64,000 nt of DNA, taken from Arcanobacterium_A hippocoleae (GTDB taxonomy: Bacteria; Actinomycetota; Actinomycetes; Actinomycetales; Actinomycetaceae). The stretch spans positions 1,488,001-1,552,000 of the forward strand of contig NZ_JAVDUJ010000001.1 of the NCBI RefSeq assembly GCF_031456295.1, given 5' to 3'. The number at the start of each line of letters is the position of its first letter. Position 1 is the first letter of the stretch. This document shows, one piece after another, positions 43,603 through 51,243 of the stretch. The position numbers and the translations under genes were made by a program. A model generated the notes under the pieces. That model did not search any database, was not told where the DNA came from, and worked only from the letters and a program-made list of their open reading frames with translations.

Positions 43603-44967
43603 ATGTCTATTCGGAGCAACAAAGTACTGGTCGCGTTAAGTGCGGCTGCAATTTCACTTTCTCTTGCAGCGTGCGGGGGAAAATCGGCATCAAATGAACA
43701 ATCTTTGCCTGCGGAAGGGCAGGAGCTATCTGGCGAAATTACAATGTGGTCATCATTTACTCAAGGTCCGCGTGCCGAGTGGATGCGGCATATGGCTGAT
43801 AAATTTATGGAAAAAAATCCAAAAACGAAAGTGAAAATCGAAGAGTTCTCTTGGGATGAATTTAATACCAAGTGGACTACTGGTTTGAACGCCGGGCAAG
43901 TTCCTGACATTGCCACGGCTCAGCCAAACCAAGTAATCGATATGCTGAACGCTGAAGCAATTGTTCCGCTAGATGATGTAATTGAGCGTGTTGGCAAGGA
44001 ACGTTTTAATGCGCCGACCCTAAAAGAGGGTGAACAAAGCGGAAGCCATTACTCTGTGCCGATTTATTCTCACGCTCAAGTAATGTGGTATCGGAAAGAT
44101 ATTCTCGATCAATACGGAATTGAAGTTCCAAAGACTTGGGAAGAGCTTGCAGCTGCTTGCGCCAAAATCGGGAAGTCTGAGAATTTGTATCCACTTTCGG
44201 TTCCGATGGGTGCAAACGATATGCTGGCAACCCGATACATTAATTTTTACCTTCGTTCCAAGGGTGAAACCTTACTGAATGAAGACGGCAGTGCTAACGT
44301 TACCTCTCCTGCAGCTATTGAAGCGATTAATTACTGGGCGGATATGTATCGGAAATATTCTCCGGAAGGGTCGATAAACTATAAGATTCTTGATCACGCA
44401 AAGCTTTTCTATCAAGGAAAGACGGTATTTGATTTCAACTCTGGTTTCCAGATCAGCGGTACTTTAGCAGATCGTCCTGACTTGGATGGAAAGATAGCAG
44501 CTGCGCCAATGCCGCGTGCCGCTGCAGGCGATCCGGAAATTTATCCGAGCGAAGTTTCAAATATTGCAATGGTTGTATGGCAGGCATCGAAACATCAGGA
44601 TGTGGCGAAAGCATTCTTAGCTAGCCTTTATGAAAAGGATGAGTATATTAAGTTCCTTCATGCTGTACCAGGAGGTATGCTTCCAAGCCTGCAGGATATT
44701 AATAAAGATCCAGCCTATAACGATAACGAAACTATGCGTAAGTATCAGGATTCAATTGATGTAATTGCGAAACAAGTAGCAGTTGGATCAGCGATTGGCA
44801 TGGAAAACGGACCAAAAGTACAGGCAGGAGTCTTAATTTCGCAAGGCGTAATTGAGCGGATGCTTCAATCTATAGTCCTAGACGGTAAAGACGTTGAGAA
44901 AGCTGCCAAAGAAGCAGAAAACAAGTACAACGAACTCTTCAAAGCTGCTGGTGCAGTAATTAAGTGA
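43603..44967 (+). CDS. Family-1 sugar ABC binding lipoprotein
   Basis: A 454-residue sugar-binding lipoprotein (SBP_bac_1). It has a signal peptide with lipobox LAAC (Cys23), then the family start GEITMWSSFTQGP and the YSVPIYSHAQVMWYRKDIL and PKTWEEL segments. It heads an operon of two permeases and a sialidase, so its ligand is probably sialic acid, 2,7-anhydro-Neu5Ac or a sialylated oligosaccharide. No ATPase gene accompanies it, so a shared ATPase (MsiK type) encoded elsewhere would be needed. The ribosome site is GAAAGG. Confidence 0.8.
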   Translation: MSIRSNKVLVALSAAAISLSLAACGGKSASNEQSLPAEGQELSGEITMWSSFTQGPRAEWMRHMADKFMEKNPKTKVKIEEFSWDEFNTKWTTGLNAGQVPDIATAQPNQVIDMLNAEAIVPLDDVIERVGKERFNAPTLKEGEQSGSHYSVPIYSHAQVMWYRKDILDQYGIEVPKTWEELAAACAKIGKSENLYPLSVPMGANDMLATRYINFYLRSKGETLLNEDGSANVTSPAAIEAINYWADMYRKYSPEGSINYKILDHAKLFYQGKTVFDFNSGFQISGTLADRPDLDGKIAAAPMPRAAAGDPEIYPSEVSNIAMVVWQASKHQDVAKAFLASLYEKDEYIKFLHAVPGGMLPSLQDINKDPAYNDNETMRKYQDSIDVIAKQVAVGSAIGMENGPKVQAGVLISQGVIERMLQSIVLDGKDVEKAAKEAENKYNELFKAAGAVIK

Positions 44968-44976
44968 AAACAGTTT

Positions 44977-45129
44977 CCAGAGGGGCGGAAAGATCAGAAA
45001 GATGACGGTGGAAGTTGGACTTCCTTAGGGTGAATCACTGGGGGCGGGATTTCTGCCCAAGATTGATCCATTCAAGGAAATTCCTCTCCAAAGTCGAACT
45101 TCCCGCCGCCGGGCATCCGCCCCTCTTGG
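44977..45129 (+). other. Multibranched RNA-like structure between binding-protein and permease genes
   Basis: The outer arms are 44977-44989 (CCAGAGGGGCGGA) and 45116-45129, complementary except for one bulge. Inner arms 45010-45022 and 45091-45103 match at 12 of 13 positions, and a small GGGC/GCCC stem sits between them. The structure fills nearly the whole 184-base spacer. It probably makes the binding protein more abundant than the permeases. Confidence 0.7.
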
Positions 45130-45151
45130 TAATCCTCATAGGAGTACTTTA

Positions 45152-46036
45152 ATGCTGAAAAACAGACGAAAAATAACCGGATTATTGTTTGTTGCGCCAG
45201 CAATACTTTTAGTTGTTTTGCTGCTGATCTATCCTGTGCTTTCTTCGATATTCTTTTCGTTTACGAATAAAAATTTAATCCGGCAAAGCTGGGATTTTGT
45301 GTTATTTGATAATTTTACGCTTCTTCTGACCTCGCCAGAATACTGGGCATCATTTTTTACATCGATTAAGTGGACTTTATTCTCTATCGTAGGTCAGCTT
45401 TTGATTGGATTAATTCTTGCTTTGGCATTGAATTCGATTCGGCGTTTTGCTGGTTTGTATCGCACTTTGCTGATTGTGCCTTGGGCTTTTCCGCCGATTA
45501 TTTTGGCTTTCGCGTGGAAATGGATTTTTAACGACGTTTATGGGTTTTTACCTTCATTGCTGACGGTGCTGGGAATTACTGAAACTAATGCTGCGCCGTT
45601 AGCTGATCCGCAGTTGGCGTTTTGGGTAGTATTGGGAATCAATATTTGGTTCGGTGCGCCGTTGTTTATGGTAAATATCCTTTCGGCATTGAAAACTATT
45701 CCGCAAGAACAGTATGAGGCTGCCCGCGTCGATGGGGCAACTGGGATTCAGCAGTTTTTATTCATTACGGTAAACCACATTCGGGAAGTTATCGGCTTGC
45801 TTGTGATTCTGCGGACGATTTGGGTCTTCAATAATTTCGATATGTTATATCTGCTCACTGGCGGTGGTCCTGGAAATATGACCACTACATTACCTATTTA
45901 TGCATATCAAACAGGGTGGAATCTACGTTTATTGGGAAGTGCTTCGGCAATTACTGTCTTGCTGTTGATCTTCCTGCTAATTGTTACTGGGCTGTGTTTC
46001 AAACTGCTAAGTAAATGGGAAAAGGAGCGTGAATGA
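45152..46036 (+). CDS. Sugar ABC permease (MalF-like)
   Basis: A 294-residue permease of the carbohydrate-uptake type, with six hydrophobic helices. The EAA loop EQYEAARVDGATGIQQFLFIT lies near residues 188-208. The N-terminal KNRRKITGLLFVAPAILLVVLLLIYP and the WVFNNFDMLYLLTGGGPGNMTTTLP segments are typical. It forms a heterodimer with the next gene product. GGAG lies about eight bases before the ATG. Confidence 0.88.
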   Translation: MLKNRRKITGLLFVAPAILLVVLLLIYPVLSSIFFSFTNKNLIRQSWDFVLFDNFTLLLTSPEYWASFFTSIKWTLFSIVGQLLIGLILALALNSIRRFAGLYRTLLIVPWAFPPIILAFAWKWIFNDVYGFLPSLLTVLGITETNAAPLADPQLAFWVVLGINIWFGAPLFMVNILSALKTIPQEQYEAARVDGATGIQQFLFITVNHIREVIGLLVILRTIWVFNNFDMLYLLTGGGPGNMTTTLPIYAYQTGWNLRLLGSASAITVLLLIFLLIVTGLCFKLLSKWEKERE

Positions 46037-46037
46037 T

Positions 46038-46886
46038 ATGGCAGATAAAGCTACTAAAGTTGGGGTGAAGCCAGTTTGGACTTGGCTGACTTACATATTT
46101 TTGACAATATTTGCTGTGATTGCAGTATTCCCACTGTTTTGGATTATGCTTTCTTCGGTCAAAAGCTCTGGAGAGCTTGCGGCAAATCCGCTTAGTTTTT
46201 TCCCTGAACAATTCACTTGGGAACATTACAAAACTGTGATTTATGATCTTGGATTTCTTACTAATATGAAGAATTCTTTGATTATTTCCTTTTCCTCCAC
46301 TGTGATCACAATTGTTGTTTCGTTATTCGGTGCTTACGGTATTGTGCGATTTTTCCCGAAAGTGGGCAAGCATCTGACGAGATTGCTGATTACCACGTAT
46401 ATGTTTCCGCCGATTCTGTTAGCTGTTCCTTATACGATTACGATGGTTTCACTTGGTCTGATTAATAGTTATGTCGGACTTGTGATTGCGTATCTTTCTT
46501 TCTCTATTCCTTACGCAATTTGGATGTTGATTGGCTTTTTCCAAACTGTGCCAGTGGAGATTGAAGAAGCTGCCGCAATGGACGGGTTGGGCCCTTTTAA
46601 CATATTTTTCCGAATCGCGTGTCCGTTGATTTTACCAGGGATTGTTGCAACTGCCGTTTATACATTTATTAATACATTTAATGAGTTTTTGTATGCCTTG
46701 TTGTTTATTAATTCAAGCGATCGGATGCCGGTGGCGGTTGCACTTTATTCACTGACCGGATCGGAAGTGTTGAATTGGGGAGCAATGATGGCAGCTTCGG
46801 CTTTGGTGATTATCCCGTCAGTGCTGTTCTTTATGCTGATTCAAAAATATATCGCAGCTGGATTATCTGAAGGATCGATTAAATAA
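46038..46886 (+). CDS. Sugar ABC permease (MalG-like)
   Basis: A 282-residue second permease, with six helices and the EAA loop VEIEEAAAMDGLGPFNIFFRI (about 170-190). I chose ATG 46038 because AAAGGAG (46021-46027) is ten bases before it. The upstream GTG at 46029 is too close to that site. The start lies directly after the previous stop, so the genes are coupled. Confidence 0.87.
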   Translation: MADKATKVGVKPVWTWLTYIFLTIFAVIAVFPLFWIMLSSVKSSGELAANPLSFFPEQFTWEHYKTVIYDLGFLTNMKNSLIISFSSTVITIVVSLFGAYGIVRFFPKVGKHLTRLLITTYMFPPILLAVPYTITMVSLGLINSYVGLVIAYLSFSIPYAIWMLIGFFQTVPVEIEEAAAMDGLGPFNIFFRIACPLILPGIVATAVYTFINTFNEFLYALLFINSSDRMPVAVALYSLTGSEVLNWGAMMAASALVIIPSVLFFMLIQKYIAAGLSEGSIK

Positions 46887-46905
46887 GCTGTGGAAAGAGT
46901 TGAAA

Positions 46906-49209
46906 ATGACAATTGAAATTATGAAGATTGATTCCGATTTGTGTAATTCGAGCAAGTTTGCACTTACTGCTGACTTTCGAGCAAGCGCAGATGGGCAATT
47001 ACTGCGTGCAGTAGCTGGCAATACGCCTTTGTGGGTACTGGAACTGCGCGGCGGAAGTCCTTATATTTATGGCGGTACAGTGCAGGAAATTCGTTTAGAT
47101 ATTGAAGATGCAGTTGCCTTGACTGACGGAACCTGGCATTCTATCGCGATTATGTGTGGAGCGTACGGGAGTAAGATTTTTATCGACGGTTATCAGTGTT
47201 TTTCTGGTACTGCTTCCCTCGCATTTGGAGAAATGCTGATGAACTCTGCTGCGGATGCAGATGTACAGCTGCAGATTGAAAAGAGTGCTGGGATTTCTGT
47301 AGAAAATCTTGAATTATTTGGGGAAGAGCTTGCGGTAGAGGAAATTATTGCACGTGCTTTGCCACCACAGTCACTAATTGATTTTGCTGCTACGGAATTG
47401 TCTGCATACGATGCGTGTTTGTTGAAGAAATACCGCAGTGGCTCAGTTTTTTTGCGTTATCGTGTGCGCGGGCCAGGGCAGGAGGGGCCGATTTTAGCTG
47501 CTTCCGGTGGCGGGAAACAACAATTGCAGTTGGTGCTTAGTGATGCTGGTTTGGAGTATTCGGTTCTGGTTTCCAATGGGCAGAGGCGTCAATTCTTTGC
47601 TGCTGGTAAGTGGAATGATGGTGAGTGGCATGATGTGGTTTTGCGAGTTGCTCGCGGTGCTGTAGATATTTATGTTGACGGATATCAGGAAGCGCATATT
47701 CCAGGACAAACATTTTTTGCCGATGTGGATTCGCTTGATTCGGTGATTATCGGGCAAGATTTTTCAGGGTGGAAATTGTTCGGTGAAGTAAGAAATGCGT
47801 CGATCTATGATTTTCCTTTGACCGATGGGCAAATTCAGCGTCTTTCTGGCGTGAAACCACTTTCTACGCAATGTTTATTCGACTACGGATATCATGGTGC
47901 GGCTTCGTACCGGATTCCTTCGCTGTTGATGACACAAAATGGCGTGCTGATTGCGGGGGCTGATCAGCGGGAAGTAAATCCGAATGATGCTCCAAATTCT
48001 ATCAATTTCACGATCAGGCGCTCGCTTGATGGCGGGAAAAGCTGGAAAGATTTAGAAACCATTTTGCAGTATCCAGGAGAGGGGATTACGGGAGCTTCGG
48101 TAATTGATTCTTGTCTTGTGCAAGATCGTGATACTGGGAGGATATTCGTTTTTATTGACCAGTATCCGGGCGGAGTTGGGCAGCCGAATGGTGGGCTCGG
48201 CAAAGGGGTGACTGATCAGGGTGAATATTTGCTAAAGGACAATAATGGTCAGGATTTTATCTGGAAAGCTGACGGGTCTGTGACGACTCTTGAAGGAGAA
48301 ACTACCGAATATCAGATTTCAGCTAATGGTGATGTGTTTTCAGGTGGCGAAGCGCGAGGAAATGTTTTTCTTTGCAACGGTGAAGATCCCCAGCAAAGTT
48401 TACTAATTCACCGCACGTCTTTTCTGATCTATACATATTCTGATGATGACGGTGAAACGTGGGCGCCGCCAATCAATATTAATCATCTGGTGAAAGAAGA
48501 GTGGATGGCGTTTTTGGGGACTTCGCCAGGTAGCGGGATTCAAATTCGTCACGGGAAGTATCAGGGGCGGCTAGTCATTCCAGTTTATTTCAATACAAAG
48601 CACCAGCAGTCATTTTCATCTGCAGTAATCTATTCCGATGATCATGGGCTCACTTGGCATCGTGGAAAGTCTCCGAATGATAATCGGATATTTGATGGTG
48701 AGGTGCTGCAGGTGCAGGAGTTTAACAATAGATTAGCTGCTACACATGAGTCTACGATTGTAGAACGTGCAGATGGGTCGATACTGGTAATGCTGCGAAA
48801 TCAAGATCCACATCGGTTGGTTGAGTATGCGGTTAGTACTGACGGAGGAGAATCTTGGGGGGAGATTAGTTTTGCTCAGGGTGTGCCAGAAATATTTTGT
48901 CAGCCGCATATGATTGCGATTCCTAGTAAAAGATATCCGGATCGTGTTTTGTTTGCGAATGCTGCGCAGCTACTTCCTTATCGAGGGCGAGGTGTGCTTC
49001 GTATTTCGCTTGATGGCGGTGAGAGCTGGAGTATTTCGCGGACTTTCAACCCCTATCATTACGTTTATCAGTGTTTGACGCGGATTGATGAAAATCGGGT
49101 TGGTTTGCTGTGGGAACGTGAGACGCAGGGGCTTTACTATACTGAAATTCCATTATCTTGGTTTGGAGAAACTGATTTTGTTTCCGAGCTGGATCATGCA
49201 CTTGCTTAA
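46906..49209 (+). CDS. nanH: Sialidase with two LamG-like domains, no signal peptide
   Basis: A 767-residue GH33 exo-alpha-sialidase. Two concanavalin/LamG-like domains (about 10-150 and 165-315, each with DGxWHxI/V and IxVDGY strands) precede the propeller. The RIP motif is at about 335. Five Asp-boxes follow: SLDGGKSW, SDDDGETW, SDDHGLTW, STDGGESW and SLDGGESW. The inserted domain between the first two boxes, with WMAFLGTSPGSGIQIRHGKYQGRLVIPVYF after it, is that of clostridial/pneumococcal NanI/NanA/NanB enzymes. The nucleophile Tyr is probably in YHYVYQCL and its Glu in LLWERE. No signal peptide, sorting signal or upstream extension is seen, so it appears cytoplasmic, which is unusual. It ends the transporter operon. 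Confidence 0.88.
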   Translation: MTIEIMKIDSDLCNSSKFALTADFRASADGQLLRAVAGNTPLWVLELRGGSPYIYGGTVQEIRLDIEDAVALTDGTWHSIAIMCGAYGSKIFIDGYQCFSGTASLAFGEMLMNSAADADVQLQIEKSAGISVENLELFGEELAVEEIIARALPPQSLIDFAATELSAYDACLLKKYRSGSVFLRYRVRGPGQEGPILAASGGGKQQLQLVLSDAGLEYSVLVSNGQRRQFFAAGKWNDGEWHDVVLRVARGAVDIYVDGYQEAHIPGQTFFADVDSLDSVIIGQDFSGWKLFGEVRNASIYDFPLTDGQIQRLSGVKPLSTQCLFDYGYHGAASYRIPSLLMTQNGVLIAGADQREVNPNDAPNSINFTIRRSLDGGKSWKDLETILQYPGEGITGASVIDSCLVQDRDTGRIFVFIDQYPGGVGQPNGGLGKGVTDQGEYLLKDNNGQDFIWKADGSVTTLEGETTEYQISANGDVFSGGEARGNVFLCNGEDPQQSLLIHRTSFLIYTYSDDDGETWAPPININHLVKEEWMAFLGTSPGSGIQIRHGKYQGRLVIPVYFNTKHQQSFSSAVIYSDDHGLTWHRGKSPNDNRIFDGEVLQVQEFNNRLAATHESTIVERADGSILVMLRNQDPHRLVEYAVSTDGGESWGEISFAQGVPEIFCQPHMIAIPSKRYPDRVLFANAAQLLPYRGRGVLRISLDGGESWSISRTFNPYHYVYQCLTRIDENRVGLLWERETQGLYYTEIPLSWFGETDFVSELDHALA

Positions 49210-49326
49210 TTGCATGATTCGCCTTTGCTTGAGAATGTGGCTGTAGTAAATCTGGGATTTTGGTGATTTAGAGATGCGGTGTGTCTGATTATCATTTTTG
49301 TGCTCTTTTTATGAACCGCATTTTCG

Positions 49327-49369
49327 TAGTGTGCTGCACCTTGCTGTTAATTGCAGGTGCAGCACACTA
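49327..49369. terminator. Terminator between nanH and iolA
   Basis: A perfect 15-bp stem (TAGTGTGCTGCACCT, 49327-49341, with 49355-49369) and a 13-base loop between the convergent genes. The plus tail TTAGGTGTTGTT is moderately T-rich; the hairpin may serve both directions. Confidence 0.7.
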
Positions 49370-49461
49370 TTAGGTGTTGTTCTGAAATTTTTTATAACAT
49401 CAGCTAAAAGGTACTGAAAAATTTTCTGATGTTAATTTGATATTTTAGTGCTCTGTTTTCT

Positions 49462-50955
49462 TTATTCTTCACGCTGGAATGACATCGTTGCTGCATAAGT
49501 GTTTTCAGACGGCCAACGGCTGGTGATTACCTTTGTGTTGGTGTAGAAGTTCACGCCTTCTGGGCCGTGAATATGGTGATCGCCAAGTAATGATTCTTTC
49601 CAGCCGCCAAATGAATAGTATGCAACTGGTGTTGGGATTGGTACGTTTACTCCAACCATGCCTGCTGCAACATCGAGTTGGAAGCGGCGAGCCATCCCGC
49701 CGTCATTTGTGAAAATTGCCGAACCATTGCCGAAGGGCTGCGCATTTACGATCTCGATTGCTTCTTCGTAACTGGCTACTTCCATGATGGTGAGTACCGG
49801 GCCGAAAGTTTCTTCAGCGTAAATATCCATCTCGAAAGTAACGTCAGTAAGGATTGTTGGACCAATGAAGTGACCGTCTTCATACCCTGGGACTTTAATA
49901 TCGCGACCGTCGAGGATCACTTTTGCGCCGGCTGCTTCAGCTGCATCAATTTGTTTGATAATGCGTGCTTTCGCTTTTGCGTTGATCACTGGCCCCATCT
50001 GCACGCCCTGATCCAGCCCCATCCCGACGTGAATTTTTTCAGCGTAAGATTTTACTTTTGCTGCCAGAGCTTCGCCGATCCCGCCTACTGCAACTACTGC
50101 TGGTAATGCCATACAGCGTTCGCCAGCTGCGCCGAAAGCAGCTGCAGAAATATGCTGGGCAGCAAAGTCGAGATCAGTATCTGGCAGCACTATTGCATGA
50201 TTATTTGCTCCGCCGAGTGCTTGTACGCGTTTGCCGTGTGCGATGCCGGTGCGCTGAATGATGTGTGCTACTGGTGTGGATCCGACGAAAGAAATTGCAT
50301 TGATTCTGGGATGTTCAAGGATGTTCGTGACGAGATTTCGTCCACCGGAAACAACATTGAATAATCCGTCAGGCAAACCGGCTTCCTGGTAAAGACGGGC
50401 GATAATCAGGGAAGCGGTAGGGGTGCTGGATGCTGGCTTGAGGATGAATGCGTTTCCGGTGGCGAGTGCGATCGGGTGCATCCACATTGGTACCATTACT
50501 GGGAAATTGAATGGGCAGATGCCGGCGACTATACCGATTGGCTGGCGGATCGTGTGTACGTCCACTCCGTGTGATACGTCAAATGAGTATTCGCCTTTCA
50601 GTGCGGTATTGATATTGCAGGCGAAATCGAGAGTTTCGCGCCCGCGTTGAATTTCGCCGATTGCGTCAGAATAATCTTTGCCGTGTTCTTCCACGATTGC
50701 GTGGGCAATTTCGTCCTGATTTGCGAGTACTAGCTCGCGCATTTTGAACATGATCGCGGTGCGTTTGGCGAGAGAGGTGTTTGCCCATTCCTTTTGTGCT
50801 TTTTCGGCGATTGTTACCGCGTGATCAAGATCGGCTGCTGAGGCGACGGCGAGTTTTTTGGTTACCCTGCCTAAGGCTGGGTTTTCTACGTCTTTATATG
50901 ATTCGGGATTGCCCTGATATTCTTTGCCGTTGATCCATTGGTAGATTGTTTCCAT
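49462..50955 (-). CDS. iolA: Methylmalonate/malonate-semialdehyde dehydrogenase (CoA-acylating)
   Basis: A 497-residue aldehyde dehydrogenase of the MmsA/IolA class that turns malonate semialdehyde into acetyl-CoA and CO2, the last step of inositol breakdown. The motif QALGGANNHAIVLPDTD and the catalytic Cys in FGAAGERCMALPAVV are typical of the CoA-acylating class. PFNFPVMVPMWM (cofactor site) and the C-terminal PEGVNFYTNTKVITSRWP also fit. The frame opens 30 codons earlier, but AAAGGAG directly precedes the ATG at 50955. It has its own promoter region, with an iol-type TTACAAAT motif, behind a terminator that ends the iolD transcript. Confidence 0.93.
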   Translation of the reverse strand: METIYQWINGKEYQGNPESYKDVENPALGRVTKKLAVASAADLDHAVTIAEKAQKEWANTSLAKRTAIMFKMRELVLANQDEIAHAIVEEHGKDYSDAIGEIQRGRETLDFACNINTALKGEYSFDVSHGVDVHTIRQPIGIVAGICPFNFPVMVPMWMHPIALATGNAFILKPASSTPTASLIIARLYQEAGLPDGLFNVVSGGRNLVTNILEHPRINAISFVGSTPVAHIIQRTGIAHGKRVQALGGANNHAIVLPDTDLDFAAQHISAAAFGAAGERCMALPAVVAVGGIGEALAAKVKSYAEKIHVGMGLDQGVQMGPVINAKAKARIIKQIDAAEAAGAKVILDGRDIKVPGYEDGHFIGPTILTDVTFEMDIYAEETFGPVLTIMEVASYEEAIEIVNAQPFGNGSAIFTNDGGMARRFQLDVAAGMVGVNVPIPTPVAYYSFGGWKESLLGDHHIHGPEGVNFYTNTKVITSRWPSENTYAATMSFQREE

Positions 50956-51052
50956 CAGAACTCCTTTGTTACTGGTCTGGCGATGTGTATGGGGATAGTT
51001 ACAGCCGATGGAGAATGAAAGATTGCGGATGCATAAAATCTCCACGTTTCGA

Positions 51053-51064
51053 CATTACAAATAT
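51053..51064. promoter_or_regulatory. Candidate iol regulon motif upstream of iolA
   Basis: CATTACAAATAT is identical over 12 bases to 56963-56974, in front of the transaldolase-iolG-iolE operon. The core TTACAAAT also occurs upstream of iolC (55940-55947) and of the iolT-like transporter gene (62826-62833). Confidence 0.5.
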
Positions 51065-51168
51065 AACATAAAATATTGTAAATGTTAGAACAATTGGACG
51101 TTTGTCCCATAATGTGTTTTGTGTGGATCTGGACGGTAGCTGAAAATGCTGCATCTCCTACGATAAAC

Positions 51169-51211
51169 AAGGTCCGTCATTGATTGCGAAGCACATTCAA
51201 TGACGGACCTT
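51169..51211 (-). terminator. Terminator after iolD
   Basis: A perfect 15-bp stem (51169-51183 with 51197-51211) and a 13-base loop. On the minus strand it follows iolD and is succeeded by TGTTTATCG. It separates the iolC-iolD transcript from iolA. Confidence 0.75.
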
Positions 51212-51243
51212 TTGCGGGAGAAAAATAGCTTTATGAAAACGGA

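Larger units (their letters stand above)
50956..51243. other. Spacer between iolD and iolA with terminator and motif
   Basis: This contains the iolD-side terminator (51169-51211) and an AT-rich iolA promoter region with CATTACAAATAT (51053-51064). On the minus strand, TTTACA followed after 17 bases by TGTAAT is a possible iolA promoter that overlaps the motif. No gene is supported. Confidence 0.55.

Noticed and set aside
49395..49444. Inverted repeat TAACATCAG...CTGATGTTA as a terminator of iolA
   Set aside because: The arms are only 9 bases with a 32-base loop and no T-tract on the minus strand; the hairpin at 49327-49369 is the better terminator.
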